From Pseudobowmanella zhangzhouensis (lineage in GTDB: Bacteria > Pseudomonadota > Gammaproteobacteria > Enterobacterales > Alteromonadaceae): a stretch of 64,000 nt of DNA. The stretch covers positions 372,001 through 436,000 of the forward strand of contig NZ_JBHSYO010000003.1 in NCBI RefSeq assembly GCF_042662685.1. The letters run 5' to 3'. This document shows, in pieces, positions 26,936-35,236 of this stretch. How positions within the stretch are numbered: position 1 is the stretch's first letter; every line of letters begins with the position of its first letter. A program made the position numbers and the translations under genes. The notes under the pieces are model-generated. The model was not told the origin of the DNA and searched no databases. It saw only the letters and a list, made by a program, of their open reading frames with translations.

Positions 26936-28136
26936 TGTCATCCTTGCAGGCAGTGTATTGCTGAGCGTATTTCTGATTGCGTACCATCATGTCATTTTTC
27001 CCTGGTGGCTAAGTCGATACAGACGCAACCATCCTCAGCGCCCGTCAACCACCCCAAACCGGCACTTCCGCCGGCGTGCAGAAGACAGTGACCTTCCCGC
27101 TGTCACCATCGTGATGCCGGCCTATAACGAAGAGGCTGTGATAGCAGACAAGATCAATATTCTCGGCACACTGGATTACCCGGCCGACAAATTGTTCATC
27201 AAGCTGGTCTGCGACGGATGTAAAGACGATACCGCCATGATCGCCCGGCGCATCAGTTGTCTGCCTCAAAATAAGCACCTGAATCTGCAGGTAGTTGAAT
27301 GTCCGATTAATCGTGGAAAAGTGACGGTGCTGAATGAAGCTGTCACCGCTTGCCGGACGCCCATCGTGGCACTGAGTGATGTATCGGCGTTGGTCTCAAC
27401 AGATGCGTTGTTGATCGCTGCAGACCACTTCACGGATCCCAAAGTTGGCGTGGTGGCCGGTACCTACCGGTTACTGGATAATATGAATGCCGGCGAGTCA
27501 TTGTACTGGCAATATCAACTGGCCATTAAGCAAAGTGAAGCCGCCTTGGGTGCCCCGATGGGCGTGCATGGTGCGTTTTATCTGTTTCGCCGCGAACTAT
27601 TTGCGCCATTGCCGCTGGATACCATTAACGACGATTTCATCCTGCCGATGGAAATCGTTGCACAGGGTTATCATGCCCGCTACGACACCCAAATCATGGC
27701 GTTAGAACTTGAACCTACCAGTGAAGCGCTGGAACGTTCACGCCGACGTCGTATTGCCGCAGGCAACCTGCAACAAACACTGCGACTGGCACATCTGCTG
27801 CATCCGCGCCACGGTGGTATCGCACTGTTGTTTGGGTCGGGCAAGGCATTACGCGCGCTGATGCCATTTATTCTTCTGTTCACCTTCTTTGCCAGCGGCT
27901 ATCTGGCAATAGATTATCCCTATTGGCGCCTGTTTTTCGCACTGCAGGTCGCGCTGTACGGATTGGTGGCTTTCTTGCAACTTGAACCGGCACTGGCAAA
28001 AAAACCGCTAATGCAAACCTTGCAATACCTGGTGCTGGGCCACCTCAATGGCCTGATCGGGAGCTGGTACTTTATTACCGGTCGCTACCGTCAGGTTTGG
28101 CAACTGACCCGCAACCATAAGGAGACCGTCAGATGA
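26928..28136 (+). CDS. Membrane glycosyltransferase family 2 (SypQ-like)
   Basis: 402 residues from ATG 26928, which overlaps the GT4 stop. One membrane helix at the N-terminus is followed by a GT2 catalytic domain: TIVMPAYNEEAVI, VCDGCKDDTA, a DXD-like ALSDVSALV, and GVHGAFYLFRRE with the acceptor-side NDDFILPME. The C-terminus has three to four helices. Such processive-like GT2 proteins add sugars at the membrane. The sugar is not predictable. Confidence 0.88.
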   Translation: MFDVILAGSVLLSVFLIAYHHVIFPWWLSRYRRNHPQRPSTTPNRHFRRRAEDSDLPAVTIVMPAYNEEAVIADKINILGTLDYPADKLFIKLVCDGCKDDTAMIARRISCLPQNKHLNLQVVECPINRGKVTVLNEAVTACRTPIVALSDVSALVSTDALLIAADHFTDPKVGVVAGTYRLLDNMNAGESLYWQYQLAIKQSEAALGAPMGVHGAFYLFRRELFAPLPLDTINDDFILPMEIVAQGYHARYDTQIMALELEPTSEALERSRRRRIAAGNLQQTLRLAHLLHPRHGGIALLFGSGKALRALMPFILLFTFFASGYLAIDYPYWRLFFALQVALYGLVAFLQLEPALAKKPLMQTLQYLVLGHLNGLIGSWYFITGRYRQVWQLTRNHKETVR

Positions 28137-28768
28137 GCGCATACAATCACCGCTGGGTTAATCCCCTCAAGCGCAGCTTTGACATTCTGGTGGCCTGCCT
28201 TGGCCTGCTGCTATCACTACCCTTATGGCCGCTGATTACCCTGGCAATCAAACTCACCAGCCCGGGACCTGTGGTTTATCGTCAACAGCGCATCGGACTG
28301 GCCGATTCCCGACAAATGCGGGTATTTTGGATGTACAAATTCCGCAGCATGCGTTGTGACGCCGAAGCCACCACGGGCGCGGTCTGGGCCAGTGCTGGGG
28401 ATCCCCGCGTCACGCGGGTCGGTCGCTTTTTACGCAATACCCGGCTGGATGAAATTCCGCAACTGTTCAACGTACTGCGTGGCGATATGTCCATCGTGGG
28501 CCCGCGCCCAGAGCGACCACAACTATATGGGCAATTGGAGCAAAACATTCCTTTTTATGCCGAGCGAACCTATGGCCTGCGACCTGGTATCACGGGTCTT
28601 GCTCAGGTTAATCAGGGATATGACACCTGTCTGGAAGATGTACGTCGCAAAGTGGGCTTTGACCATGCCTATGCGCTGTTACTCAGCCGCCCGCTCAGCT
28701 GGCTAAAAACCGATCTCAGTATCATTTTGCAAACGTTCTGGTTGATGGTGCGTGGCCGGGGGCAGTAA
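28133..28768 (+). CDS. Initiating sugar-phosphate transferase (SypR-like)
   Basis: 211 residues, a small PF02397 phosphoglycosyl transferase. One N-terminal reentrant hydrophobic helix (about 16-42) precedes SPGPVVYRQQRIGL, MYKFRSMRCDAE, TRVGRFLRNTRLDEIPQLFNVLRGDMSIVGPRPE (read as separate motifs) and YGLRPGITGLAQV. It transfers the first sugar-1-phosphate to undecaprenyl phosphate and so starts repeat-unit assembly. Last gene of operon 2. Confidence 0.93.
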   Translation: MSAYNHRWVNPLKRSFDILVACLGLLLSLPLWPLITLAIKLTSPGPVVYRQQRIGLADSRQMRVFWMYKFRSMRCDAEATTGAVWASAGDPRVTRVGRFLRNTRLDEIPQLFNVLRGDMSIVGPRPERPQLYGQLEQNIPFYAERTYGLRPGITGLAQVNQGYDTCLEDVRRKVGFDHAYALLLSRPLSWLKTDLSIILQTFWLMVRGRGQ

Positions 28769-28779
28769 CACAGATTGTT

Positions 28780-28792
28780 TCGCAAATTGCGA
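28780..28792 (+). promoter_or_regulatory. Enhancer (UAS) of operon 3
   Basis: TCGCAAATTGCGA, a perfect 13-bp palindrome, centred about 117 bp before the predicted sigma54 start. Eighteen bases downstream is a divergent copy (TGGCAAAACGCCA, 28798-28810). Confidence 0.82.
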
Positions 28793-28876
28793 TCAAATGG
28801 CAAAACGCCACGCGCGCCCATCGTAGACAAATAAAAAATCCTTTTAAATACAAAAACTTAAAAATCTGACACGGAA

Positions 28877-28892
28877 TGGCACAGCCCCTGCA
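28877..28892 (+). promoter_or_regulatory. Sigma54 promoter, operon 3
   Basis: TGGCACAGCCCCTGCA: GG, ten bases, GC, with a perfect TGGCAC. The STAS gene ATG is 50 bp downstream. The best-matching of the plus-strand operon promoters. Confidence 0.82.
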
Positions 28893-28941
28893 ACACCACT
28901 ATTGGCTTTATCACATGAAGCACTAGCCACTGGAGGCTCTT

Positions 28942-29238
28942 ATGTCAGCGAATACATTAATCACACTTGAACAAGGTTTAGAGGGCGCGTTGGATGCCAT
29001 GAGCGTGTCGCGCCTCTGTCCGCTGCTGGATCAGCTGGTCGAGGAACATCAGGAAGACGTTTGCCTGAAGATGCATCGCATTGAGTTTATTGACTCCTCT
29101 GGCGTGGGTGCTCTGGTATTTTTATTCAAGCGACTGCGCGAGAACGGCCGTGACCTCACCTTATCCGGCGTGCATGGACAACCGCTGGAGTTAATCCGCT
29201 TTTTACGCATAGACCAGATTATTCGTCTGCAAAGTTAA
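28942..29238 (+). CDS. STAS-domain anti-sigma-antagonist-like protein (SypA-like)
   Basis: 98 residues, a single STAS domain. FIDSSGVGALVFL holds the DSSG motif (51-54) with the expected phosphorylatable serine. In V. fischeri, SypA of this type is the output of a partner switch, controlled by SypE phosphorylation. Here the likely SypE counterpart is at 32238. GGAGG precedes the ATG. It heads operon 3 with the export genes, as sypA heads the export genes in V. fischeri. Confidence 0.9.
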   Translation: MSANTLITLEQGLEGALDAMSVSRLCPLLDQLVEEHQEDVCLKMHRIEFIDSSGVGALVFLFKRLRENGRDLTLSGVHGQPLELIRFLRIDQIIRLQS

Positions 29239-29255
29239 TGACCGGGAGGTGCACC

Positions 29256-31352
29256 ATGCGTAGTTGGATAACAGTGGTGATATGGTTATTTAGCGTGGTC
29301 ATAAACAGTGCGCTGGCGCAGCAGCCGCCGGTTACCTTACAGGAAGGCGATCGCATCTTGATCGTATTACCCGGCGAAGCTGACTTCGATGCGCCCTTTG
29401 ATATCGATACGCAGGGTCAGGTCAGGCTACCCGAAGTGGGCGAAATTACTTTGCGTGGGTTAACGTTAGCCGACGCTCAGGTAACGCTCACAGAGCGATT
29501 GCAAACTGCGTTTAAGAACGTCGAACGTCTCAGTATCAAACTGGTCGAACGCCGTCTCGCCATTCTGGTATTGGGTTACGTAAAATCGCCGGGGCTGGTG
29601 TACTTGCCCAACCATGCCACGGTGCAAATGGCGATAAACGGCGCCGGTGGGTTAACCCAGGGCGCGCAACTGGATCAACTGCAGATACGCCGAAACGGCG
29701 ATGTCACCGTATTCAATTACAAAGCCTATCTGGACACGGGTAACCCGGCGTTGATCCCTGCTTTACAGCCACTGGATGAGATTTTTGTGCCCGCCTCCCC
29801 CCTTACCGGTAATGTGCAGGTAGAGTTTGATGCCAAAACGCTCACCTCAGCGGGCGATGCCGCCAATGAACAACAATCCATCACGGTGTTTGGTGAGGTT
29901 CATCGCCCCGGCTCTTTTGCTCACAAGCGCGAATTTTCGGTGATCGATATGCTGATGCGCGCAGGTGGCGTTACCCGTTACGCCGGAATAGAACAAATCC
30001 GCGTAATCAGCAAAGGCAAACCCTCCCCTTTTAACATGCGTGAATATCTCGATACCGGCGACAGTGGTTTAATGCCGGCGTTGGCGCCCGGCGATGTGAT
30101 TTTTGTGCCTCAGGCCACTGAGCAGATTAAAACCGGCGCACGCACTGTCTATGTAATGGGTGAAGTGTTTCAGCCCGGCGCCTACGAAACCAAAGAAAAC
30201 GCTAAATTTCTCGATATTCTCGCCAATGCAGGCGGACCAACCCGCTTTGCCGAAACCCGCCAAATTAGGGTACTGAAGCCAGATGGCCAAACGATCCCGG
30301 TCGACTTGCAGGCCTATACAGAAGGTTCAGGGATTGCCTTGCCACCGGTACTGCCCGGTGACGCTATTTTCATCCCGGAAAAAACCGACATGAACGAAAA
30401 GTCATGGCTGAAAATTCCCACCCATCGCGCGGTCCGTGTCATCGGTGCCTGGCTGCGCCCGGGACGCTATGAATGGTCGGCGGAAATGGGGCTACTGGAT
30501 TTAATTGCCCATGCAGGCGGACCCAATGCCTCGGCAGACACGGCTCATCTGCAAATCATTCCACCCGACTCAGAATCCGGCCCGGCCCAGCCTGCCATCT
30601 TTAACCTCAAACGCTATCTGGAAAAGGCCGACATCCCGTTGCCGCCAGTCATGGCCGGTGCCACGGTGGTGCTGCCTGAGTTACCGAAAGATCCCAATGA
30701 CAACCGCTCACAATGGGTACGCCAATCCAGCGCCAGCTCCATTTACATTATGGGTCAGGTTGGCGCGCCGGGACGCTACGCCTTTAACGCAGATTTGAAC
30801 TTTCTGGATATTCTGGCCGCGGCACAAGGCCCCACTGCGCGCGCCGACCTGGCCAATATTCGCATTTCCCATCGCAATGGCGATATTCAGGAAGTGAGCA
30901 GAATTAACCTGCACCTTTACTTCGAAAGTGGTGACGAAAATCTGCTGCCGCCCGTGCTGCCAGAAGATGTCATATTCGTACCCGATACCGCCAGAGACTG
31001 GCTGCAACGCAGCAAGGAAAGCACTATTCGCGTACTCGGTGCGGTCGCCCGTCCCGGTCGCTATACCTTTTCCGATGACATGACATTATTGGACTTGCTC
31101 GCCGAAGCGGGTGGGCCGTTGCCTGATGCGCTGCAGGATCGCATTGTCGTCATCAATAAAGGGCAAAAACAGGATCAGGCGCGGGTGTTTGATTTAGAAG
31201 CCTTCGCGCAAAGCGCTGATTTCACTTCGTTACCCGTTCTGCGCAGCGGAGACACGGTATATATCCCGGGTGCCGAGCAGAGCAATTGGAACACCTTTTC
31301 CAAAATACTGCGCGATAGCCTCAGCGTGGTCGCGTTGGTGTCTTTCTTGTAG
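29256..31352 (+). CDS. SLBB polysaccharide export protein with six SLBB repeats (SypC-like)
   Basis: 698 residues from ATG 29256, which has a GGGAGGT site; the alternative 29238 has none. Signal peptide MRSWITVVIWLFSVVINSALA with no lipobox Cys. A polysaccharide-export domain (about 25-100) is followed by six SLBB-type units, each opening with a Val-x-Gly-x-Val-x-x-Pro-Gly pattern and ending near AGG(P). Wza-class channels usually have two or three. It ends in a hydrophobic ILRDSLSVVALVSFL. Forms the outer-membrane/periplasmic polysaccharide channel. Confidence 0.9.
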   Translation: MRSWITVVIWLFSVVINSALAQQPPVTLQEGDRILIVLPGEADFDAPFDIDTQGQVRLPEVGEITLRGLTLADAQVTLTERLQTAFKNVERLSIKLVERRLAILVLGYVKSPGLVYLPNHATVQMAINGAGGLTQGAQLDQLQIRRNGDVTVFNYKAYLDTGNPALIPALQPLDEIFVPASPLTGNVQVEFDAKTLTSAGDAANEQQSITVFGEVHRPGSFAHKREFSVIDMLMRAGGVTRYAGIEQIRVISKGKPSPFNMREYLDTGDSGLMPALAPGDVIFVPQATEQIKTGARTVYVMGEVFQPGAYETKENAKFLDILANAGGPTRFAETRQIRVLKPDGQTIPVDLQAYTEGSGIALPPVLPGDAIFIPEKTDMNEKSWLKIPTHRAVRVIGAWLRPGRYEWSAEMGLLDLIAHAGGPNASADTAHLQIIPPDSESGPAQPAIFNLKRYLEKADIPLPPVMAGATVVLPELPKDPNDNRSQWVRQSSASSIYIMGQVGAPGRYAFNADLNFLDILAAAQGPTARADLANIRISHRNGDIQEVSRINLHLYFESGDENLLPPVLPEDVIFVPDTARDWLQRSKESTIRVLGAVARPGRYTFSDDMTLLDLLAEAGGPLPDALQDRIVVINKGQKQDQARVFDLEAFAQSADFTSLPVLRSGDTVYIPGAEQSNWNTFSKILRDSLSVVALVSFL

Positions 31353-31362
31353 GAGTCAGCTT

Positions 31363-32085
31363 ATGTCGTTGCCCATGGTTCGTTCGTTACCCTTGCACTT
31401 CGCCGAAATTGAGACGATTCACAATCAGTGTACCAGTCATCATCCGGTAACACTGGTGGTCGGCCCGGACGGCGGCGAGGGGGTAAGCTGTATGGCATTG
31501 ACGCTGGCGCGCCGCGCTGCGTTATCAACACACAGCACACTATTACTGGAACTCAATACCGCGTCACCGACACTGGATAGCTGGCTAAACCTGTCCCGCG
31601 CCCCCTGGTTACCCTCTGCAGGGCTGGAAAACTTGCCCATTCAAGCGACGTCACAGCCGAATCTGGATTGCCTGTGTGCGCCTCATCTGGGCGAAGGCAG
31701 TTGGCAATTTCGTGATAAAACTCAGCTGCATTTGCTGTTAACTGCCCTGCGTGAAAAATATCAGCGCATTATTATCGATGCTTCGCCCTTGAATCGTCGT
31801 AATCAGCAAAATATTCCCCCGGCGCTGTTGGCCTCAGTCGCCGACCAAACTTTACTGGTGTTGCTCGCGGGAAAAAGTCATGAACATCGTGTGGCAGACG
31901 CCAGACGAATATTAGAAAGCCATCATGCCAACATCGGTGGCTGCATTATCAATGATCAATATAACCCGGGGTTGCGTTCTGAAATGAACAGAGAACTGAC
32001 CCGCATTGCCAGGTGGTTTCCGCGCTTATCCCGCTGGTTAGAACAGCGCATCAACCGCAGTCAGGTCATAAACTTTCAGGTGTAA
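31363..32085 (+). CDS. CpsD-like P-loop protein with degenerate Walker A (SypD-like)
   Basis: 240 residues from ATG 31363 (AGGAG site). The fold and position match the separate cytosolic domain of a bacterial tyrosine-kinase/Wzz pair. The nucleotide loop reads GPDGGEGVS, so the Walker A Lys (GxGKS/T) is replaced by Val. The Walker B-like IIIDASP is retained. No C-terminal tyrosine cluster is seen (ends QVINFQV). It may be a non-catalytic regulator of chain length or export rather than a kinase. Confidence 0.75.
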   Translation: MSLPMVRSLPLHFAEIETIHNQCTSHHPVTLVVGPDGGEGVSCMALTLARRAALSTHSTLLLELNTASPTLDSWLNLSRAPWLPSAGLENLPIQATSQPNLDCLCAPHLGEGSWQFRDKTQLHLLLTALREKYQRIIIDASPLNRRNQQNIPPALLASVADQTLLVLLAGKSHEHRVADARRILESHHANIGGCIINDQYNPGLRSEMNRELTRIARWFPRLSRWLEQRINRSQVINFQV

Positions 32086-32237
32086 GCCAGACTATTTCAA
32101 CTCGCCAGTACATCTTGCGAAAGGCGGGCAGTCCAACACGGCCCTCAGTATTCGGTCGTGCCAGCGATTCTTTGAACAGAGTACAAATCAGAAGGTAACG
32201 AACGATAAGTGCCAGTTGTTTAACGAACAATCTACTG

Positions 32238-33755
32238 TCAGCCACGCTGACCTAGCAGCACAATGGTCGTATCATCCCGTCCACCGAGCGGACACACCTG
32301 TTGATACCAGGCTTTGATTTTCGCCAGCAGCCTGTCTGGGTGTCGATTATTACTGATCAGCTGCATCAACACTTTCTCATTGTAGGCGCGCTCCTGCGCT
32401 GAACTACCGACCTCCCACACACCATCACTACACAGCAAAACAAACTGACCGGGCGCCAGCGGGATTCGACACTGCGAATAGGCTGCATTGGCTTGCATCC
32501 CGGGCAAACTGCCGCCCAGGTTAAGTTGTTTCCAGCGCTCACCATCAAACCACCATGGCCGAGGCTGTCCGGCGTTCACCAGATCGATATGGTGGGCACT
32601 GCAGAATCGCACGATAAACAAGGTCATCAGGGTATGGGCCAGTAACTTGTCGTGGTAAAGCGCAGCCGACAATCGCGACATCAACGCCGCGGGGGAAGGC
32701 TGATCCGGACTGGCCGCCAATAACCCGCGCACATAGCCGCCGACTAAATGTGCGGCAAATTTGGCGCTGGCACCATGGCCCATCAAATCAGCGAATATCA
32801 CCAGCTCCTGCTGCGGTTGTTCCACATATTGAATCAGATCACCTCCTCCTGCCGTCGCTGCGCGGCTCCATACCTGCGCCTGCATCCAACGCCCATTGTC
32901 TGGTAGTTGCGGATGTAAGCAGGCGGTCAGTTGCTTATCAAAATAATCACTCAGGCGCCGGCGCATTTGCGCGCTGCGCTCCAGCACCCGGCTGACTACT
33001 GCATGCAACTGTTCATGCCGCACCGGCTTACGCAAAAAGTCATCGATAGCCAATTCCGACACCACATGAGGTTCACGCACCTGTTCAGAGCCGCTCACAA
33101 AGATAAAGGGTAAGGTATCCAGGCTGGGATTGCCGAGCAGACGCTCGCGTAACTCAATGCCGCCCATGTCCGGCATATCAATATCGGATATCACCAAATC
33201 AAACGTTTCATTATGCAAACGATCTAATGCTTGCTGGCCACTACAACAGGTGTGGACTGCGTACTGCCTGGCAAGATAAGCACTTAGCAGCGCGACCTGA
33301 GAAGGATCATCATCAACCAGTAAAATACGTGGTTTATCCTGCACTAATTCACTGATCGGCAGGATCAGCTGATTGTGCTTGTTGCGGGCATTGCCCGGCA
33401 AATACGCTACATTGGGGCAGGCCTGATGCAACAAATATAACCCGCGCCCTGACGCCTGCAGGGGATCGTCCGGGAGCTGCGGCACGTCATTAAAACCGAC
33501 AAATTCGCCGCCATCATCATTGACCGCAAACAGCCACTGGCCATCGGCACGTTGCAAACTTATCGATGCATTTTGTACATAGGGGCGAGAGTGTGTGGCT
33601 AGATTCATTATCCACTCAGACACTGCCAACTCCATGGGCCGCACTGTCTGCTCTGCCGCACCTAAATTCTGCAATACCTGACGGATCTGTTCGCGTATGG
33701 CACGGGCGCTGTCAGGGCTGGGGATAAATGCTTGCTGGTAAACTAATCTGGTCAC
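32238..33755 (-). CDS. RsbW-like kinase / REC / PP2C phosphatase (SypE-like)
   Basis: 505 residues. Residues about 1-135 form an RsbW/SpoIIAB-type HATPase (N-box AVSEWIMNLATHS, later DDGGEFVG and GRGLYLL). 142-255 is a receiver with phospho-acceptor in VISDIDMPDMGG and the conserved FVSGSE and LRKPV. About 300-500 is a SpoIIE-type PP2C (GGGDLIQY, DLMGHGASAK, CSDGVWEVG, GRDDTTIV). This order is that of V. fischeri SypE, which phosphorylates or dephosphorylates the STAS protein SypA. It is divergent from the sigma54 activator and only 152 bp from operon 3's end. Confidence 0.9.
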   Translation of the reverse strand: MTRLVYQQAFIPSPDSARAIREQIRQVLQNLGAAEQTVRPMELAVSEWIMNLATHSRPYVQNASISLQRADGQWLFAVNDDGGEFVGFNDVPQLPDDPLQASGRGLYLLHQACPNVAYLPGNARNKHNQLILPISELVQDKPRILLVDDDPSQVALLSAYLARQYAVHTCCSGQQALDRLHNETFDLVISDIDMPDMGGIELRERLLGNPSLDTLPFIFVSGSEQVREPHVVSELAIDDFLRKPVRHEQLHAVVSRVLERSAQMRRRLSDYFDKQLTACLHPQLPDNGRWMQAQVWSRAATAGGGDLIQYVEQPQQELVIFADLMGHGASAKFAAHLVGGYVRGLLAASPDQPSPAALMSRLSAALYHDKLLAHTLMTLFIVRFCSAHHIDLVNAGQPRPWWFDGERWKQLNLGGSLPGMQANAAYSQCRIPLAPGQFVLLCSDGVWEVGSSAQERAYNEKVLMQLISNNRHPDRLLAKIKAWYQQVCPLGGRDDTTIVLLGQRG

Positions 33756-33826
33756 GGTGGATTGTCTCCAACTGATAAGACTGCTAGGTTAGGGAGACTA
33801 AAAGGTTTTAGTGCGGGTCTCTGATT

Positions 33827-35236
33827 ATGTCCTATACCCCTACGGTGCTGTTGGTCGAAGATGACATCAGTACCAGTGCTTTGATCAAAACCTATCTGCA
33901 ACGTTCCAACGTCAATGTGGATGCGGCCTACAAAGGTAAAGATGCCCTCGACAAACTGGCTGGCAATGCGCCACCAGATATTCTGCTGCTGGATTTGCAT
34001 CTGCCGGACATGGATGGGCTGGACATCCTGCGCGAGGTCAAACAACGCAAACTGCAGACCGAGATTATCGTGATGACCACCAACGCTTCGGTCAAAACCG
34101 CCGTGGAGTCGATGCAATTGGGCGCACGGGACTTTCTGGTCAAACCTTTTGCCAAAGAACGCCTGCTGACCACATTCCATAATGTGGCGGAAAACCTTGA
34201 ACTGCGAAAACTGGTGTCGCAATACAAACAGACGTTGCCCCAGCATACCTTCTCCGGTTTTATTGGTTCGTCATTACCAATGCAATCTGTGTACCGGATT
34301 ATCGAATCCGCGGCGAGTTCCAAAGCGACTGTGTTTATCGTCGGTGAGAGTGGTACCGGCAAAGAGGTGTGTGCCGAAGCGATTCATCAACACAGTCCCC
34401 GCGCAGATAAACCCTTTATCGCCTTGAATTGCGGGGCAATTCCGAAAGATCTGATGGAAAGCGAGATCTTTGGCCATGTCAAAGGCGCCTTCACCGGCGC
34501 GCTGAATAATCGCGATGGCGCCGCCACGCTAGCCGATGGAGGCACCCTGTTTTTAGATGAAATTTGTGAGATGGACCTCGAATTGCAACCCAAATTGCTT
34601 CGCTTTTTGCAAACTGGCAGCGTACAACCGGTTGGTTCCGGCCAATTACAAAAAGTGGATGTACGCATAATTTGTGCAACCAATCGCAATCCACTGGAAG
34701 AAGTCGAAGCAGGCCGCTTCCGCGAAGATTTATATTATCGCCTGCATGTGTTACCCATCTCATTACCCCCGCTAAGGGAACGCGGCGATGATTTCCTGGA
34801 AATTGCCAATGTCTTTCTCAGCCAATACAGCCAAGAAGAAAATAAAGCATTCAAAGCGTTTGATACGGATGTAATTGAGAGACTCAGGGCTTACCACTGG
34901 CCCGGCAATATCCGCCAATTACAGAATGTCATTCGTAATGTGGTGGTGCTGAATAACAGTGAGTCTGTCACGCTGGACATGCTGCCAGCCCCACTTAATA
35001 CCGCAGCGAAACACACAGTAACCCAGCCGCTGCCCACGTCATCGTCCGCATCAAGCGTACAAAGCGTCGGCTCCAGCCCCGTGCAACCCAAGGTTCGCAA
35101 ACTGGAAGACATGGAACGGGATGCTATCGAACAGGCCATCGATTTTTGTGACGGCAATATACCGGAAGCGGCGGTATTACTCGGTATCAGCCCCGCGACG
35201 ATTTACCGTAAAAAATCCTCCTGGCGCAGTAGTTAA
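33827..35236 (+). CDS. Sigma54-dependent response regulator (SypG-like)
   Basis: 469 residues: REC (phospho-acceptor D56 in LLLDLHLPDMDG), AAA+ domain with Walker A GESGTGKE (173-180), the sigma54-contacting loop GAFTGA (220-225) and Walker B FLDEICEM, then a Fis-type HTH (DFCDGNIPEAAVLLGISPATIYRKK, read as its helices) at the C-terminus. It activates RNA polymerase-sigma54 when phosphorylated. It is the likely binder of the TCGCANNNTGCGA sites in the locus. Its 3' end overlaps the convergent hybrid kinase by 4 bp. Confidence 0.93.
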   Translation: MSYTPTVLLVEDDISTSALIKTYLQRSNVNVDAAYKGKDALDKLAGNAPPDILLLDLHLPDMDGLDILREVKQRKLQTEIIVMTTNASVKTAVESMQLGARDFLVKPFAKERLLTTFHNVAENLELRKLVSQYKQTLPQHTFSGFIGSSLPMQSVYRIIESAASSKATVFIVGESGTGKEVCAEAIHQHSPRADKPFIALNCGAIPKDLMESEIFGHVKGAFTGALNNRDGAATLADGGTLFLDEICEMDLELQPKLLRFLQTGSVQPVGSGQLQKVDVRIICATNRNPLEEVEAGRFREDLYYRLHVLPISLPPLRERGDDFLEIANVFLSQYSQEENKAFKAFDTDVIERLRAYHWPGNIRQLQNVIRNVVVLNNSESVTLDMLPAPLNTAAKHTVTQPLPTSSSASSVQSVGSSPVQPKVRKLEDMERDAIEQAIDFCDGNIPEAAVLLGISPATIYRKKSSWRSS

